42,120 bases of DNA, taken from NCBI GenBank assembly GCA_029865985.1, contig JARXAF010000154.1:1-42120 (forward strand). The letters run 5' to 3'. This stretch comes from Verrucomicrobiota bacterium. Its GTDB lineage: Bacteria; Verrucomicrobiota; Verrucomicrobiia; Limisphaerales; UBA9464. Shown here in pieces: positions 21,932-30,681 of this stretch (the first letter of the stretch is position 1; each line of letters begins with the position of its first letter). Made by a program: the position numbers and the translations under genes. The notes under the pieces were generated by a model, which was given only the letters and a program-made list of their open reading frames with translations, was not told where the DNA came from and ran no database searches.

Positions 21932-22450
21932 TCAGCCCAGACGACCTGCTTCGATGTCGGCCCAAAGGGGTTTTAGGTCAGGATCGGCCAGGGCCATCGA
22001 TTTGACGGCAGCCGGGTGTTTGGTGAGCTTTACGGCCTTGGAAAACCACTCGGCTGCGATCTCGATCCGCGCGGATTGGGCACAGTAGCAGGCCAAATCA
22101 TAGGGTATCTCAAAGGCCCGGGTCCATCGGCTCTGGATCGGCAACAGGAGGTCATAGGCCTCGCTGGTGCGTCCCAACCAGTGCAGTGCCTGGGAACGAT
22201 AGAGCCAGCCCCACAATTCGTCCCGGGCAACCTCCATGAGCGACAGGGCCACGCCGAGGGCATCGTCATGGCGCTTACAGGCTCGGGCGGCGTGGAATCG
22301 CAACTTGAGCACTTCTGGCTGAAGCTGAAGCGTCTCAGGAAGACGAGCGATCTCCGCCTCGGCTTCGGCCGACAGACCCAGTTCAAACCAGCCTTGGGCC
22401 GCCCGGACGCCGTGCTCCGCTTGTAGGTTGTTGGATAAGGATTCGTTCAC
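21932..22450 (-). CDS. Small TPR-like helical-repeat protein
   Basis: About 172 residues if started at the GTG at 22450; a TTG 16 codons upstream (22498) is the alternative. There is no signal peptide. The sequence is a chain of amphipathic helices with TPR spacing: AAQGWFELGLSAEAEAEIARL, LRFHAARACKRHDDALGVAL, LYRSQALHWLGRTSEAYDLL, YDLACYCAQSARIEIAAEWF. It ends with LADPDLKPLWADIEA, a common ending in bacterial TPR proteins. It is probably a cytoplasmic scaffold; no partner can be named. Confidence 0.72.
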   Translation of the reverse strand: MNESLSNNLQAEHGVRAAQGWFELGLSAEAEAEIARLPETLQLQPEVLKLRFHAARACKRHDDALGVALSLMEVARDELWGWLYRSQALHWLGRTSEAYDLLLPIQSRWTRAFEIPYDLACYCAQSARIEIAAEWFSKAVKLTKHPAAVKSMALADPDLKPLWADIEAGRLG

Positions 22451-22557
22451 CGACAGCGAACGACCGTGACAGCTTTGCAGGCCAATTTGAAGCCCCAAGC
22501 ACGAGAATGGGTTAGGATTGAGAGTTTTGCCGGGGTAACGGAGGTTGAGCCCGCCCG

Positions 22558-23520
22558 ATGCACCTGCTTCTTCCGCTGATCGCCGCCATCGCCTTCGCCA
22601 CTGGTTCGATGGTCTTCAAACGGGCTTTTGCCGAGGGGGCCACGCTCTCCCACGCGGTGGTGGTGAACAACGTTGTTCTTGGCCTGCTGTTCGTCCCATT
22701 GATGGCTCTGGATCCAAACCCGATTCCCTGGGATCGCCTACACCTTCCCTGCATCACCGCGGGTACCTTTATTGCCGGCCATTTGCTCAACGTGGCCGCC
22801 TTGCGGATAGGGGATGTGTCCGTGGCCACGCCCTTGCTCGGGGTGAAGGTGGTGTTTGTCGCGCTGATTGCCCGATTTGTGTTTGGATCGCCCCTTTCGG
22901 ACGGACAAATGATGGCGGCGGCACTGACCAGCGTAGGCGTTCTGGTAACGGGTCTGACCGACTTCAAGATCAGTCCAGCTGGGCTCGGGCATTCATCGGG
23001 GCGTCGGGCCGGGCGCACCACCGTGCTGGCCTTGGGTTGTGCCGCCTCCTTCGCGGTCACCGACGTGCTCATCCAAGTTTGGGCAACTCAGTTCGGGGTT
23101 TTCAATTTTCTGTCCCTCCTCTTTGGAGCCCTGGCTCTGGAGTCCCTGCTGGTGCTGCCGCTGCTGGGCTTCAAAGCCCGTCCAGAGACCCAACACTTGC
23201 CGATTTTCCAGCAGGCGATCGCATCTCTCAAAGCCCCGCCCCAGGCATGGCGTTGGATTGCTCTGGCGACCACCCTGTCGGCCATCCAAGCCTTGCTCGT
23301 CGCCGGAACCATCGCCATCTGGCGGGATGCCGCCGGCGTCAATGTGGTTTATGGAACCCGCGGGCTGTGGGGCCTCGCTTTGGTCTGGTGGGCGGGTTCC
23401 TGGTTCGGCAATGCCGAACGCCGCGATTCCGGACCGCGGGTGATCTTGGCCCGCGCCACCGGAGGCGCGCTCATCCTGACGGCCGTCATTTTGGCCCTGC
23501 AATCCGGACGGCCAGAATGA
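22558..23520 (+). CDS. EamA/DMT-family membrane transporter
   Basis: 320 residues, almost entirely membrane helices (about ten), in two halves typical of the drug/metabolite transporter superfamily: the first from LLLPLIAAIAFATGSMVFKR to VLVTGLTDF, the second from LALGCAASFAVTDVLIQVW to LILTAVILAL. A short charged loop (GHSSGRRAGR) separates them. Family landmarks include ALRIGDVSVATPLLGVKVVF in helices 3-4 and VVYGTRGLWGLALVW in the second half. The substrate is unknown. A GGAGG-like sequence about 14 bases upstream may serve as ribosome site. The gene is divergent from the TPR-like gene and convergent with the dehydrogenase. Confidence 0.82.
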   Translation: MHLLLPLIAAIAFATGSMVFKRAFAEGATLSHAVVVNNVVLGLLFVPLMALDPNPIPWDRLHLPCITAGTFIAGHLLNVAALRIGDVSVATPLLGVKVVFVALIARFVFGSPLSDGQMMAAALTSVGVLVTGLTDFKISPAGLGHSSGRRAGRTTVLALGCAASFAVTDVLIQVWATQFGVFNFLSLLFGALALESLLVLPLLGFKARPETQHLPIFQQAIASLKAPPQAWRWIALATTLSAIQALLVAGTIAIWRDAAGVNVVYGTRGLWGLALVWWAGSWFGNAERRDSGPRVILARATGGALILTAVILALQSGRPE

Positions 23521-23557
23521 TCAGCGGGGGCGTCAGCAGGCGACTTTGAAGCCCAAT

Positions 23558-24856
23558 TCAGGGAGCGTTACCAACGAGCTTCCACACCTCGCCCTTGCCC
23601 GCGGTCAACCCAATGTTGCCATTGGTCAGGACGTACAATTCACCGTCATTGTCCTCACCGAAGCCCACGATGTATCCCGCCACCTTGGAGGGCGTGCCCA
23701 ACTGCAAAGGCTCCACGGTCCATTGGCCTTTTCCGGATTTCGGTCGGTGGGCCACCAGCATGGTTCCACCGGGAACGCCCCAAATCCGACCCCAATCGCC
23801 GAAGACGTAGTCGCCTTGGAGTTCCGGAAAGGCCTTGCCGCGGTAGACAAATCCGCCGGTGACGCTAATGCCGTAGGCCTCGGGGTCCTTCTTGAATCCG
23901 TTGCGGTTTTTGTAGACGGCGACCGGATCAACGAACGGCTCGCCATGGAGGCCTTTCTGCGGGACTTCGGCCGGAGGCTTGTCGGCGGCCTTGGGATTGA
24001 AGCCAATCCACCCTTCGCGCAAACGCCAGCCGTGATTGCCCCCTTTTTGAATGACATTGACCTCTTCCCACATCGACTGCCCGACATCGGCCGAATACAG
24101 GGCATGATCACCGCCGCGGTCAAAGGCCAACCCCCAAGGATTCCGGATACCGTAGGCCCAAATCTCCGGGCGTGCCTTCTTGCCGTCGGCAAAGGGATTG
24201 CTCTTGGGAATGCCATGTCCCTCGGGCGTGTTGATGTCGATGCGTAGGATCTTGCCCAAGAGGGTATCGAGGTTCTGACCGTTACCGATCTCCGACCGTT
24301 TGCCCTCGTCGTTGCCATTCCCACCATCACCGACACCGATGTACAGGTAGCCGTCCGGGCCGAAAGCCATCCGGCCGCCGTTGTGGTTGGCGTAAGGCTT
24401 GTCGATTTCCAGCCGAACCTTCTCGGTCGCCGGATCCAGGGTGAAGGGCTCGCCCGGGGAAGCAGTGAATTCCGAGATCCGCAAGGTGCAATCCCAGTCG
24501 GCAGGCGCGGATTCGCGGCGGGGAGCCGTGTAGGAAATGAAAACCCGTCGGTTTTTCTGAAACTGCGGATGCAAGGCCAGAGCCAAGACCCCGCGTTCAT
24601 CAAAGGCCCCATGATTGATGGGTGACAGACGGTTGGTGAGCGTCAGGACCGGTGTTTCGCGCAGTTGGCCTGGTTTCTCGAGAAGCCGGATGAAGCCAGG
24701 CTGATCGACGATCAATGCCCGACCATCCGGCAAGGCGACGTAGGAGAGGGGTGATGTCAGACCACCAGCCACCCGGGTCAGGGAAACCTGGGGGGCCGCT
24801 TGAAGACCCGCTGCTCCCAAGAGGGACAGAGCAAGGACAACGCAACGCAAAGACAT
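23558..24856 (-). CDS. Exported PQQ-dependent sugar dehydrogenase (GSDH family)
   Basis: 432 residues from the ATG at 24856, chosen because MSLRCVVLALSLLGAAGLQA is a good signal peptide; the frame extends further upstream without coding character. The body is a six-bladed propeller of the glucose/sorbosone dehydrogenase type: GGLTSPLSYVALPDGRALIV, HNGGRMAFGPDGYLYIGVGD, LLGKILRIDINTPEG, IWAYGIRNPWGLAFD, DVGQSMWEEVNVIQKGGNHG and GGFVYRGKAFPELQGDYVFGD. Known members oxidise aldose sugars with PQQ in the periplasm. The IRNPWGLAFD and GNHGW motifs carry the His/Arg contacts of the family. The actual substrate is not determined. Confidence 0.88.
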   Translation of the reverse strand: MSLRCVVLALSLLGAAGLQAAPQVSLTRVAGGLTSPLSYVALPDGRALIVDQPGFIRLLEKPGQLRETPVLTLTNRLSPINHGAFDERGVLALALHPQFQKNRRVFISYTAPRRESAPADWDCTLRISEFTASPGEPFTLDPATEKVRLEIDKPYANHNGGRMAFGPDGYLYIGVGDGGNGNDEGKRSEIGNGQNLDTLLGKILRIDINTPEGHGIPKSNPFADGKKARPEIWAYGIRNPWGLAFDRGGDHALYSADVGQSMWEEVNVIQKGGNHGWRLREGWIGFNPKAADKPPAEVPQKGLHGEPFVDPVAVYKNRNGFKKDPEAYGISVTGGFVYRGKAFPELQGDYVFGDWGRIWGVPGGTMLVAHRPKSGKGQWTVEPLQLGTPSKVAGYIVGFGEDNDGELYVLTNGNIGLTAGKGEVWKLVGNAP

Positions 24857-24959
24857 GGTGGATGAGTAGCGGTTTATGAGTGCGGGTTCAACCTTGGCTT
24901 CCCCCATGGCAAAACCGCGGGGACCGAGATGACGGGTTGACCCAAACGTGTTCTGGGTG

Positions 24960-26102
24960 ATGGATGGTGCGGTCATGAGCTCGCTTCCTGCACACGCCGA
25001 GGGTTCGCAACCCGCAATAGATTCCAGTCCCAGCTTGCTGGACCGACTGCTGGAGGCCGACATCCTTCCCGATCGACTCATCCGATTCGGCATCCGTCGG
25101 CTGCTTCGGGAGCGGTTGGCTGAAGAAGAAGCCCATGGCGATGTCGAGGCTCAGCGGGCTCACCGGATGCGCCTCATCCGAGAGTTGTCCGATTCGCCCA
25201 TCGCCATCGAAACAGCGGCCGCCAACGAACAGCATTACGAGGTTCCGACCCGTTTCTACCAGCTGTGCCTGGGGCCGCGCTTCAAGTACTCGAGCTGCTA
25301 CTACCACACCTTTCGCGAAAGCCTGGCCGAGGCCGAGGAGATCATGCTCGCGCTCACCTGCGAACGGGCCGGGCTGGCCGATGGTCAGGACATCCTCGAA
25401 CTGGGTTGTGGCTGGGGATCGCTCTCACTGTGGATGGCCTCGCATTATCCCAATGCTCGAATCACCGCGGTTTCCAACTCCCGAACGCAACGCGAGTACA
25501 TCGAATCAGAGGCCCGCAAAAGGGGTCTGGCGAACCTCAAAATCCTCACCTGCGACATGAACCGTTTCGAACCCCCCGGGGGCGACGGTTCATTCGACCG
25601 GGTCGTGTCCGTGGAGATGTTTGAGCACATGAAGAACTACCGGCGTCTCATGGCCAACATCGCCCGATGGCTGCGGACTGATGGTCGCCTGTTCGTCCAC
25701 ATCTTCACCCATCGCGAGCACGCTTATCACTTCATCCCCCGCGACCCGAGCGACTGGATGGCCCGGTATTTCTTCACCGGGGGCATCATGCCGAGCGACG
25801 ACTTGCTGCTGTACTTCAATGAAGACCTCCGGCTCGAAGACCATTGGGTGGTCAACGGACGGCATTACGGCCGCACGGCCAACCAGTGGCTGGAGAACAT
25901 GGACGCCAACGAAACCGAGGTGCGCCGCATTCTCGCCGAGACCTACGGCGCGAATCAGGAAACCCGTTGGTGGGTTTATTGGAGGGTGTTCTTCATGGCC
26001 TGCGCCGAACTGTGGGATTTCGAAGACGGGAACCAGTGGCATGTCAGCCATTACCGCTTTGCCAAAGTGCCAGCCGGGGCCCTGCAAACCACCGTCGGTT
26101 GA
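24960..26102 (+). CDS. SAM-dependent methyltransferase, cyclopropane-fatty-acid synthase family
   Basis: About 380 residues from ATG 24960 (GTG 24948 and ATG 24975 are in-frame alternatives). It opens with helical residues and [16 protein letters not shown], the family's N-x-x-H-Y-D/E-x-x-x-x-F-Y segment. The SAM-binding motif [15 protein letters not shown] follows, then [36 protein letters not shown] and [14 protein letters not shown]. The last ~100 residues ([20 protein letters not shown] ... [20 protein letters not shown]) are typical. The same family includes true cyclopropane synthases and coclaurine N-methyltransferase-like enzymes; the overall arrangement resembles the latter subgroup, so lipid or amine methylation are both possible. 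The stop is 3 bases from the end of the convergent ABC permease gene. Confidence 0.88.
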   Translation: MDGAVMSSLPAHAEGSQPAIDSSPSLLDRLLEADILPDRLIRFGIRRLLRERLAEEEAHGDVEAQRAHRMRLIRELSDSPIAIETAAANEQHYEVPTRFYQLCLGPRFKYSSCYYHTFRESLAEAEEIMLALTCERAGLADGQDILELGCGWGSLSLWMASHYPNARITAVSNSRTQREYIESEARKRGLANLKILTCDMNRFEPPGGDGSFDRVVSVEMFEHMKNYRRLMANIARWLRTDGRLFVHIFTHREHAYHFIPRDPSDWMARYFFTGGIMPSDDLLLYFNEDLRLEDHWVVNGRHYGRTANQWLENMDANETEVRRILAETYGANQETRWWVYWRVFFMACAELWDFEDGNQWHVSHYRFAKVPAGALQTTVG

Positions 26103-26105
26103 ACC

Positions 26106-26921
26106 CTACGCGCTGGCGCTGGTGTAATGGCGGAGGGAAAAGCGCCAGAAGAGTTCGCTCGCAACGAAACAAGCCGCGGCCATGAGCAGCAGTGCGGCCC
26201 ATTCCCACGGAGAAGCCAGCCGTTGGGCCAGCAGCTTGGCCGGAACGTTGGAGACGAGCAGCATGGGCAACACCCAGGTAAAGACCGCACGGTAAGCTCC
26301 CCGGGGAAATGCTTCTGCCGGAAGGCGGGCGATGTTGAAGAGGTTGTAATATCCCCAAACGATGCCCTGGGCCCGGACGGTCCAAAAGGAGATGCACGCC
26401 AAGAGGAACATGAGCGAATAGTGCACGCTCAGTCCGGCCACGCAGACCACCACAAACCCCAACCACTGGGCCGGCGACGGAGTCCGTCCCAGCTGGGCCA
26501 AGGCATAGAAAACCACCGCCAAACCCATGAGGGCATTGGCGATGTTGCCGATCTCGAACTTCTTCACCGAAATCAGGAAACGCGTGTTCACCGGTTGCAG
26601 CAACAGGAGGTCGAGGGTGCCCTTCCGGATGAGCTCGGACAGGTTCGACAAATTGGTGACGAAGAGCATGTGGAAGAGCTGCTGGATGAACTGATTGCAT
26701 CCCACCAGAAGAACCACCTCCCATCGCGACCAACCCGCGATCTGGTCGGTATGGCCATAAAGGACGGTCATGAAGGCCAACTGCAGGCCGAACCACAGGG
26801 CTTCCACCACGATCCACAGCAGGAAGTTCACCTTGAACTGCATTTCGTGGATCAACGAGTAGCGGATGAGCGCGGCGTAGATGCCGGCATAGCGCGTGAG
26901 CAAAGACATGCGAGATTTCAT
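26106..26921 (-). CDS. ABC-2 type permease (DUF990-like), second of pair
   Basis: 271 residues with about six membrane helices and no ATPase domain. Landmarks of the ABC2_membrane_6/DUF990 family are YSLIHEMQFKVNFLLWIVVE near the start, LIRKGTLDLLLLQPVNTRFL in the middle, and FPRGAYRAVFTWVLPMLLVS near the end. Members form the membrane half of exporters with a separate ATP-binding subunit. It starts 12 bases after the stop of the first permease gene, so the pair is co-transcribed and likely forms a heterodimer. The cargo is unknown, and no ABC ATPase gene is present within 10 kb on either side. Confidence 0.87.
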   Translation of the reverse strand: MKSRMSLLTRYAGIYAALIRYSLIHEMQFKVNFLLWIVVEALWFGLQLAFMTVLYGHTDQIAGWSRWEVVLLVGCNQFIQQLFHMLFVTNLSNLSELIRKGTLDLLLLQPVNTRFLISVKKFEIGNIANALMGLAVVFYALAQLGRTPSPAQWLGFVVVCVAGLSVHYSLMFLLACISFWTVRAQGIVWGYYNLFNIARLPAEAFPRGAYRAVFTWVLPMLLVSNVPAKLLAQRLASPWEWAALLLMAAACFVASELFWRFSLRHYTSASA

Positions 26922-26933
26922 TGACTCGGAATC

Positions 26934-27806
26934 TCACCCTCCCACCGCGGTATATTTCCGCAGGCCCCGCGACCAGACGAACCGGGCGATCAGGAAGGCC
27001 GCCACCACCCAAACCCCTTGCAGCACAAACCCCTGCCAAAGATCCGCGCCCTGAATACGCCCCAGATAAACACCCACCGGGAAGTAGAGCAGGTAGGGAT
27101 AGGGGGTCCAGAGGAGGAGCCGGTGCAGGCTGTCCGGAAGGATATCAAGGGGAAAGAGGTGACCACTGGCCAGGAACTCAAAGGCGAACTGGATGAAAAT
27201 GAAGGTGCTGACATCCAGAACCCAGAACGATAAGAGCGCGACGGTGTAGGCGATCAAGAACTGCAACAGTGCGGCCATCAACACCGACACAGGCATGAGG
27301 ACCCAACCCCAGGACGAGGCCGGACCGACGAGGAACTCCCGCTGGAAGAACAGAAAGAACGCGACCGGAATCAGAGCCACGCTGGTGTAAATCAATCGCC
27401 CGGATAGGTAGAGGCACAGGCGATAGGCCAAATAGTCCAAAGGCTTGAGCAGGAATTGGCTCACGGCCCCGTCCTTGATGTCCGCGGCGATTTGCCAGTC
27501 GTCTTCTGCGACCGCAGTGACGGCATCGACGACGGTGACCAACAAGTAGTAACTCACCATCTGGGCCAGCGTGTACGCGCCAATGGCCACACCGGCGGGC
27601 TTGTCGGCATAAATGGCCTGCCAGAGGAAGAGGGTCGCCATGAGCGGGACCAACCCGAAGGCTGCGCGGAAGAGGAAATTGGCCCGGTAGACCAAGGTGT
27701 TCTGAACACCCATGGACAGCACATGGGCGTACTTGCTCCACAGTCCCGCCGGCGGATGGGCTGGCAAGGGATCGGTGGAAACGGAGTTGGCGGACGAGGG
27801 TGTCAT
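26934..27806 (-). CDS. ABC-2 type permease (DUF990-like), first of pair
   Basis: 290 residues, about six membrane helices. KYAHVLSMGVQNTLVYRANF opens the domain, DIKDGAVSQFLLKPLDYLAY is the family's central motif (compare KGTLDLLLLQPVN in the partner), and LPDSLHRLLLWTPYPYLLYF lies near the end. The start codon overlaps the stop of the LON-domain gene by 4 bases (ATGA at 27803-27806), so translation is coupled. It and the next gene should form the membrane part of an exporter; the ATPase subunit must be encoded elsewhere. Confidence 0.87.
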   Translation of the reverse strand: MTPSSANSVSTDPLPAHPPAGLWSKYAHVLSMGVQNTLVYRANFLFRAAFGLVPLMATLFLWQAIYADKPAGVAIGAYTLAQMVSYYLLVTVVDAVTAVAEDDWQIAADIKDGAVSQFLLKPLDYLAYRLCLYLSGRLIYTSVALIPVAFFLFFQREFLVGPASSWGWVLMPVSVLMAALLQFLIAYTVALLSFWVLDVSTFIFIQFAFEFLASGHLFPLDILPDSLHRLLLWTPYPYLLYFPVGVYLGRIQGADLWQGFVLQGVWVVAAFLIARFVWSRGLRKYTAVGG

Positions 27807-28480
27807 TCGGTGACTCCACCCGAAGCGCCCCGATGGACTTCAGCCGCCAAGAACAGCACCAAATGCCGGAGACGGTCCTCCGGATTCACGGTCTCCAAGA
27901 TCATCTGGCGCGCTGCCGGATTGGGCAGGAGCAAGGCCGCGACCAAATCGGTGAAGCGGCTCGGGTTCTTGATGCGCTTCAGTGCTCGGATGCAATCTTC
28001 CACGCGGGTTTCGCCTTCAGCAGGTCCACCGGAGGCCAATTGTCGGATCAAATCCAGCGGCACCGGCTGATCTTGACGCAGGCGCACATCGACCAAGTCC
28101 AGGCTACGATTGACCAGCGCATCCACTTCCGGGGACCGCTCCACATCTTCTTTCACCGGTGTGATGAGGTGCTTGCGAAACGGCTTGGTCTGGACGATCC
28201 GACCCAACCGCACCCGGATGAGACCCTGCAGCACCAAATTGGAAGTTCCGTTCGGATTTTTGACCGAGGCACGCACCAGCCCGAGCGTGGCGATCCGGCA
28301 TGGAGACTCCCGCTTCGCATCGATGCGTTGCATGGCCAGGCAGAACATCCGATGGGTCTCCAAAGATTCGGCCAGCATCTCCCGATACCGGGGCTCGAAG
28401 ATGAACAGGGGCATCATCGCCTGCGGAAACAGGCTCGCTTCTCCCAGGATCATCACCCCCATGCGGTCGGGTATCAACAT
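27803..28480 (-). CDS. LON substrate-binding-domain protein (no protease domain)
   Basis: 225 residues resembling the N-terminal domain of Lon protease as a stand-alone protein. SLFPQAMMPLFIFEPRYREM (about 16-35) is the family signature (P-L-x-I-F-E-x-R-Y). Next come IATLGLVRASVKNPNGTSNL and VLQGLIRVRLGRIVQ, and a helical C-terminal half (DRLRHLVLFLAAEV). There is no AAA+ or Ser-Lys protease part. Stand-alone LON-domain proteins are common and poorly understood. Its stop overlaps the start of the first ABC permease, so the three genes form one translational unit. Confidence 0.86.
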   Translation of the reverse strand: MLIPDRMGVMILGEASLFPQAMMPLFIFEPRYREMLAESLETHRMFCLAMQRIDAKRESPCRIATLGLVRASVKNPNGTSNLVLQGLIRVRLGRIVQTKPFRKHLITPVKEDVERSPEVDALVNRSLDLVDVRLRQDQPVPLDLIRQLASGGPAEGETRVEDCIRALKRIKNPSRFTDLVAALLLPNPAARQMILETVNPEDRLRHLVLFLAAEVHRGASGGVTE

Positions 28481-28691
28481 GGGCTGACGGTAAAGTGGGC
28501 TCCCGCCAACGCAAGGCAGGGGCTCTCAACCAAGACGATTCCCTTGGAACGCGGTCGCTTGCGGGATTTTCAACAGCAAGCAGCTCCATCCCGACAGAAT
28601 CGATCCCGCTCCGAGATTGAATGTATCGGCGGGATCGGTGTCTATTGATGCGGCGAACGGAAAATTCCCGGCCCGCCAATCCTACCTGACC

Positions 28692-29456
28692 ATGAAATCG
28701 AACCTCGTTCCCGCGGTGCTGGTGCTTGTCTGCCTGGGCCTCGGCGCCGGATGGTTTCTGAACTCCAAAAAAGCGGATGAAACCCGGATCAGTCTGGAAG
28801 GCCAACGTTCGGCTCTGTCCAATGATCTGGTCGCCACCACCGGCAAGCTCACCGAACAAGTACGGGTGAATGCGAACCTGGAAACCAATCTCAGCCAGCG
28901 CATCGAAGACCTGAACACGGTCTCCAACAAATGGGTGGCCATCTCGGGCGAACTGACCCGAACCAGCGCAGAGGCCGCCAAGGCCGCAGAAACCGCCAAG
29001 GCCGAGATCGAGCGCCGGGACAAACAAATCTCCGACCTCGAAGGCGAAAAGGACGACCTGACCAAGAAGATGGGTGAACTGAATGGTCAGATTGGGAGCC
29101 TCGAAAATCTCATCAAGGTCACCGAACGGAAACTCGCCGCCAGCGAAGGCGATCGGGAGGTCCTCAAGAAGGAACTCAAGCGACTCATCGCCGAGAAGGC
29201 GGATCTCGAGAAGAAGTTCAATGATCTGGCCGTCCTCCGTGATCAGGTGCGCAAGCTGAAGGAAGAGCTCAACATCGCCCGACGACTCGACTTCATCCGT
29301 CGTGGACTTTACGGCTTCGACAAGAAGGGTGCGCAACTCTTGCAGGAAGGCATCCGACCCAAGACGGCGTCCAGCTCGGCCACCAACGCGTATCCGTTGA
29401 AAGTGGAAGTGGGCACCGACGGCTCCTCAAAGGTGGAAGCGGCTCCCAAGCAATAG
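28692..29456 (+). CDS. Membrane-anchored coiled-coil protein
   Basis: 254 residues from ATG 28692 (a TTG 25 codons upstream is in frame, but the residues it adds do not look coding). One N-terminal membrane helix or signal anchor (VPAVLVLVCLGLGAGWFL) is followed by a long coiled coil (about 30-210) rich in Lys, Glu, Leu and Ala with heptad spacing, e.g. DKQISDLEGEKDDLTKKMGE and LEKKFNDLAVLRDQVRKLKE. A short tail ends in VEAAPKQ. Most of the protein should sit in the periplasm. No family is recognised; an envelope spacer or organiser is possible, by inference. It is divergent from the LON-domain gene. Confidence 0.8.
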   Translation: MKSNLVPAVLVLVCLGLGAGWFLNSKKADETRISLEGQRSALSNDLVATTGKLTEQVRVNANLETNLSQRIEDLNTVSNKWVAISGELTRTSAEAAKAAETAKAEIERRDKQISDLEGEKDDLTKKMGELNGQIGSLENLIKVTERKLAASEGDREVLKKELKRLIAEKADLEKKFNDLAVLRDQVRKLKEELNIARRLDFIRRGLYGFDKKGAQLLQEGIRPKTASSSATNAYPLKVEVGTDGSSKVEAAPKQ

Positions 29457-29550
29457 CCGATCCCCCGGAGCACCGAAACCTCTCCGGGCCAAGGGAACGT
29501 CCACGATCCTCCGCGTTGCGGACAAATCCGGACGGGCCCAATCTCCGCCG

Positions 29551-30627
29551 ATGCACGGGCCTTTGCAGGACTCCCACGGCCGGATCATGCGCGACCTTCG
29601 GATCAGCGTGACCGACCGTTGCAATTTCCGCTGCCTGTATTGCCTGCCCGAAACCGAGGAAGCGGCCAATTTCTATCGCACCCGCTACGACGGCCTGCGC
29701 CATCCCATCTCTCCCAAAATCTCGGCTACCCCCATCCATCGCGAGTGGAAGCCGAAGGCGGAGATCCTGAGTTTCGAAGAAATCACGCGGGTGGTTCGAA
29801 TCGCGGTCGCGCTGGGGATCGAGAAAGTCCGGGTGACCGGAGGCGAACCGCTATTGCGTCAAGGGGTGGAGAAACTCATCGGATCGCTGTCGAAAATCCC
29901 CGGGGTACAGGATCTGGCCATGACAACCAATGGCGCGCGCTTTGGACCCCAGGCTGCCGCCTTGAAGCAAGCTGGCCTGAACCGGGTGAGTTTCAGCATG
30001 GACTCTCTGGATCGGGACAACTTCCGCCGCATGACCAGTCGGGATGGTCTGGCCGGAGTCCTGGATGGGATCCGGCTGGCGCGGGAATTGGGATTCCATC
30101 CGGTCAAGGTCAACGCGGTGATCATTCGCGGAATGAACGACCACGAAATCCCCGACTTGGTTCGCTTCGCCGTGGCGCAAGACCTGAGCCTGCGCTTCAT
30201 CGAATTCATGCCCCTGGACTCCAGCCGCGCCTGGCAAAAGGGGTTGGTCGTTTCAGGGCGCGAGATATTGGAACGCCTTCACGGAGAGTTCGAACTGCAG
30301 CCGGTGGATGCTTCGGCCAATCCCTCGGAGACCGCACGCCGCTGGCGTCTGGCCGGTGGCCAGGGCGAGGTGGGCATCATCGCGCCGGTCAGCGAACCCT
30401 TCTGCGGCCACTGCAATCGGCTGCGCCTGACGGCCGATGGAAAATTGCGAACCTGCCTCTTCAGCCTGGACGAACAGGACCTGAAGCCATTGCTGCGGGG
30501 TGGTGCCTCCGATGACGATTTAGCCGCTCTCTTGCAAGAACGGGTCCGCAACAAAGAGGCGGGTCATAAAATCGGTCAGGCCGACTTCGTCCAACCCCAG
30601 AGGTCCATGAGCTGCATCGGCGGTTGA
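29551..30627 (+). CDS. moaA: GTP 3',8-cyclase MoaA
   Basis: A 358-residue radical SAM enzyme that starts molybdenum cofactor synthesis by rearranging GTP. The SAM cluster is C24-x3-C28-x2-C31 (CNFRCLYC). The second [4Fe-4S] ligands Cys285, Cys288 and Cys302 match the C-x2-C-x13-C pattern. The protein ends in the required Gly-Gly (SCIGG). VRVTGGEPLLR and FSMDSLDRDNF are typical. Between CLPE and ILSFEEI there are about 37 residues where E. coli MoaA has about ten, so an insertion of roughly 25 residues follows the first cluster. No other moa/mog gene is in the window. It is convergent with the PSD1 gene. Confidence 0.95.
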   Translation: MHGPLQDSHGRIMRDLRISVTDRCNFRCLYCLPETEEAANFYRTRYDGLRHPISPKISATPIHREWKPKAEILSFEEITRVVRIAVALGIEKVRVTGGEPLLRQGVEKLIGSLSKIPGVQDLAMTTNGARFGPQAAALKQAGLNRVSFSMDSLDRDNFRRMTSRDGLAGVLDGIRLARELGFHPVKVNAVIIRGMNDHEIPDLVRFAVAQDLSLRFIEFMPLDSSRAWQKGLVVSGREILERLHGEFELQPVDASANPSETARRWRLAGGQGEVGIIAPVSEPFCGHCNRLRLTADGKLRTCLFSLDEQDLKPLLRGGASDDDLAALLQERVRNKEAGHKIGQADFVQPQRSMSCIGG

Positions 30628-30681
30628 ATTGCCGAGGCATCGCTCCCCGCAGTTCCCGGAACGGTGGTCCACCGGAACGAT

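Noticed and set aside
24936-24960. TTGACC just upstream of the methyltransferase as its -35 box
   Set aside because: The matching -10 would fall on the proposed start codon and no good -10 is present.
28104-29336. A 410-codon minus-strand frame overlapping the LON-domain and coiled-coil genes
   Set aside because: It is an out-of-frame shadow of two genes with recognisable protein character and has no family motif of its own.
29464-29495. CCCGGAG/CTCCGGG inverted repeat after the coiled-coil gene as a terminator
   Set aside because: No T-run follows and the loop is long; it is likely chance in GC-rich DNA.
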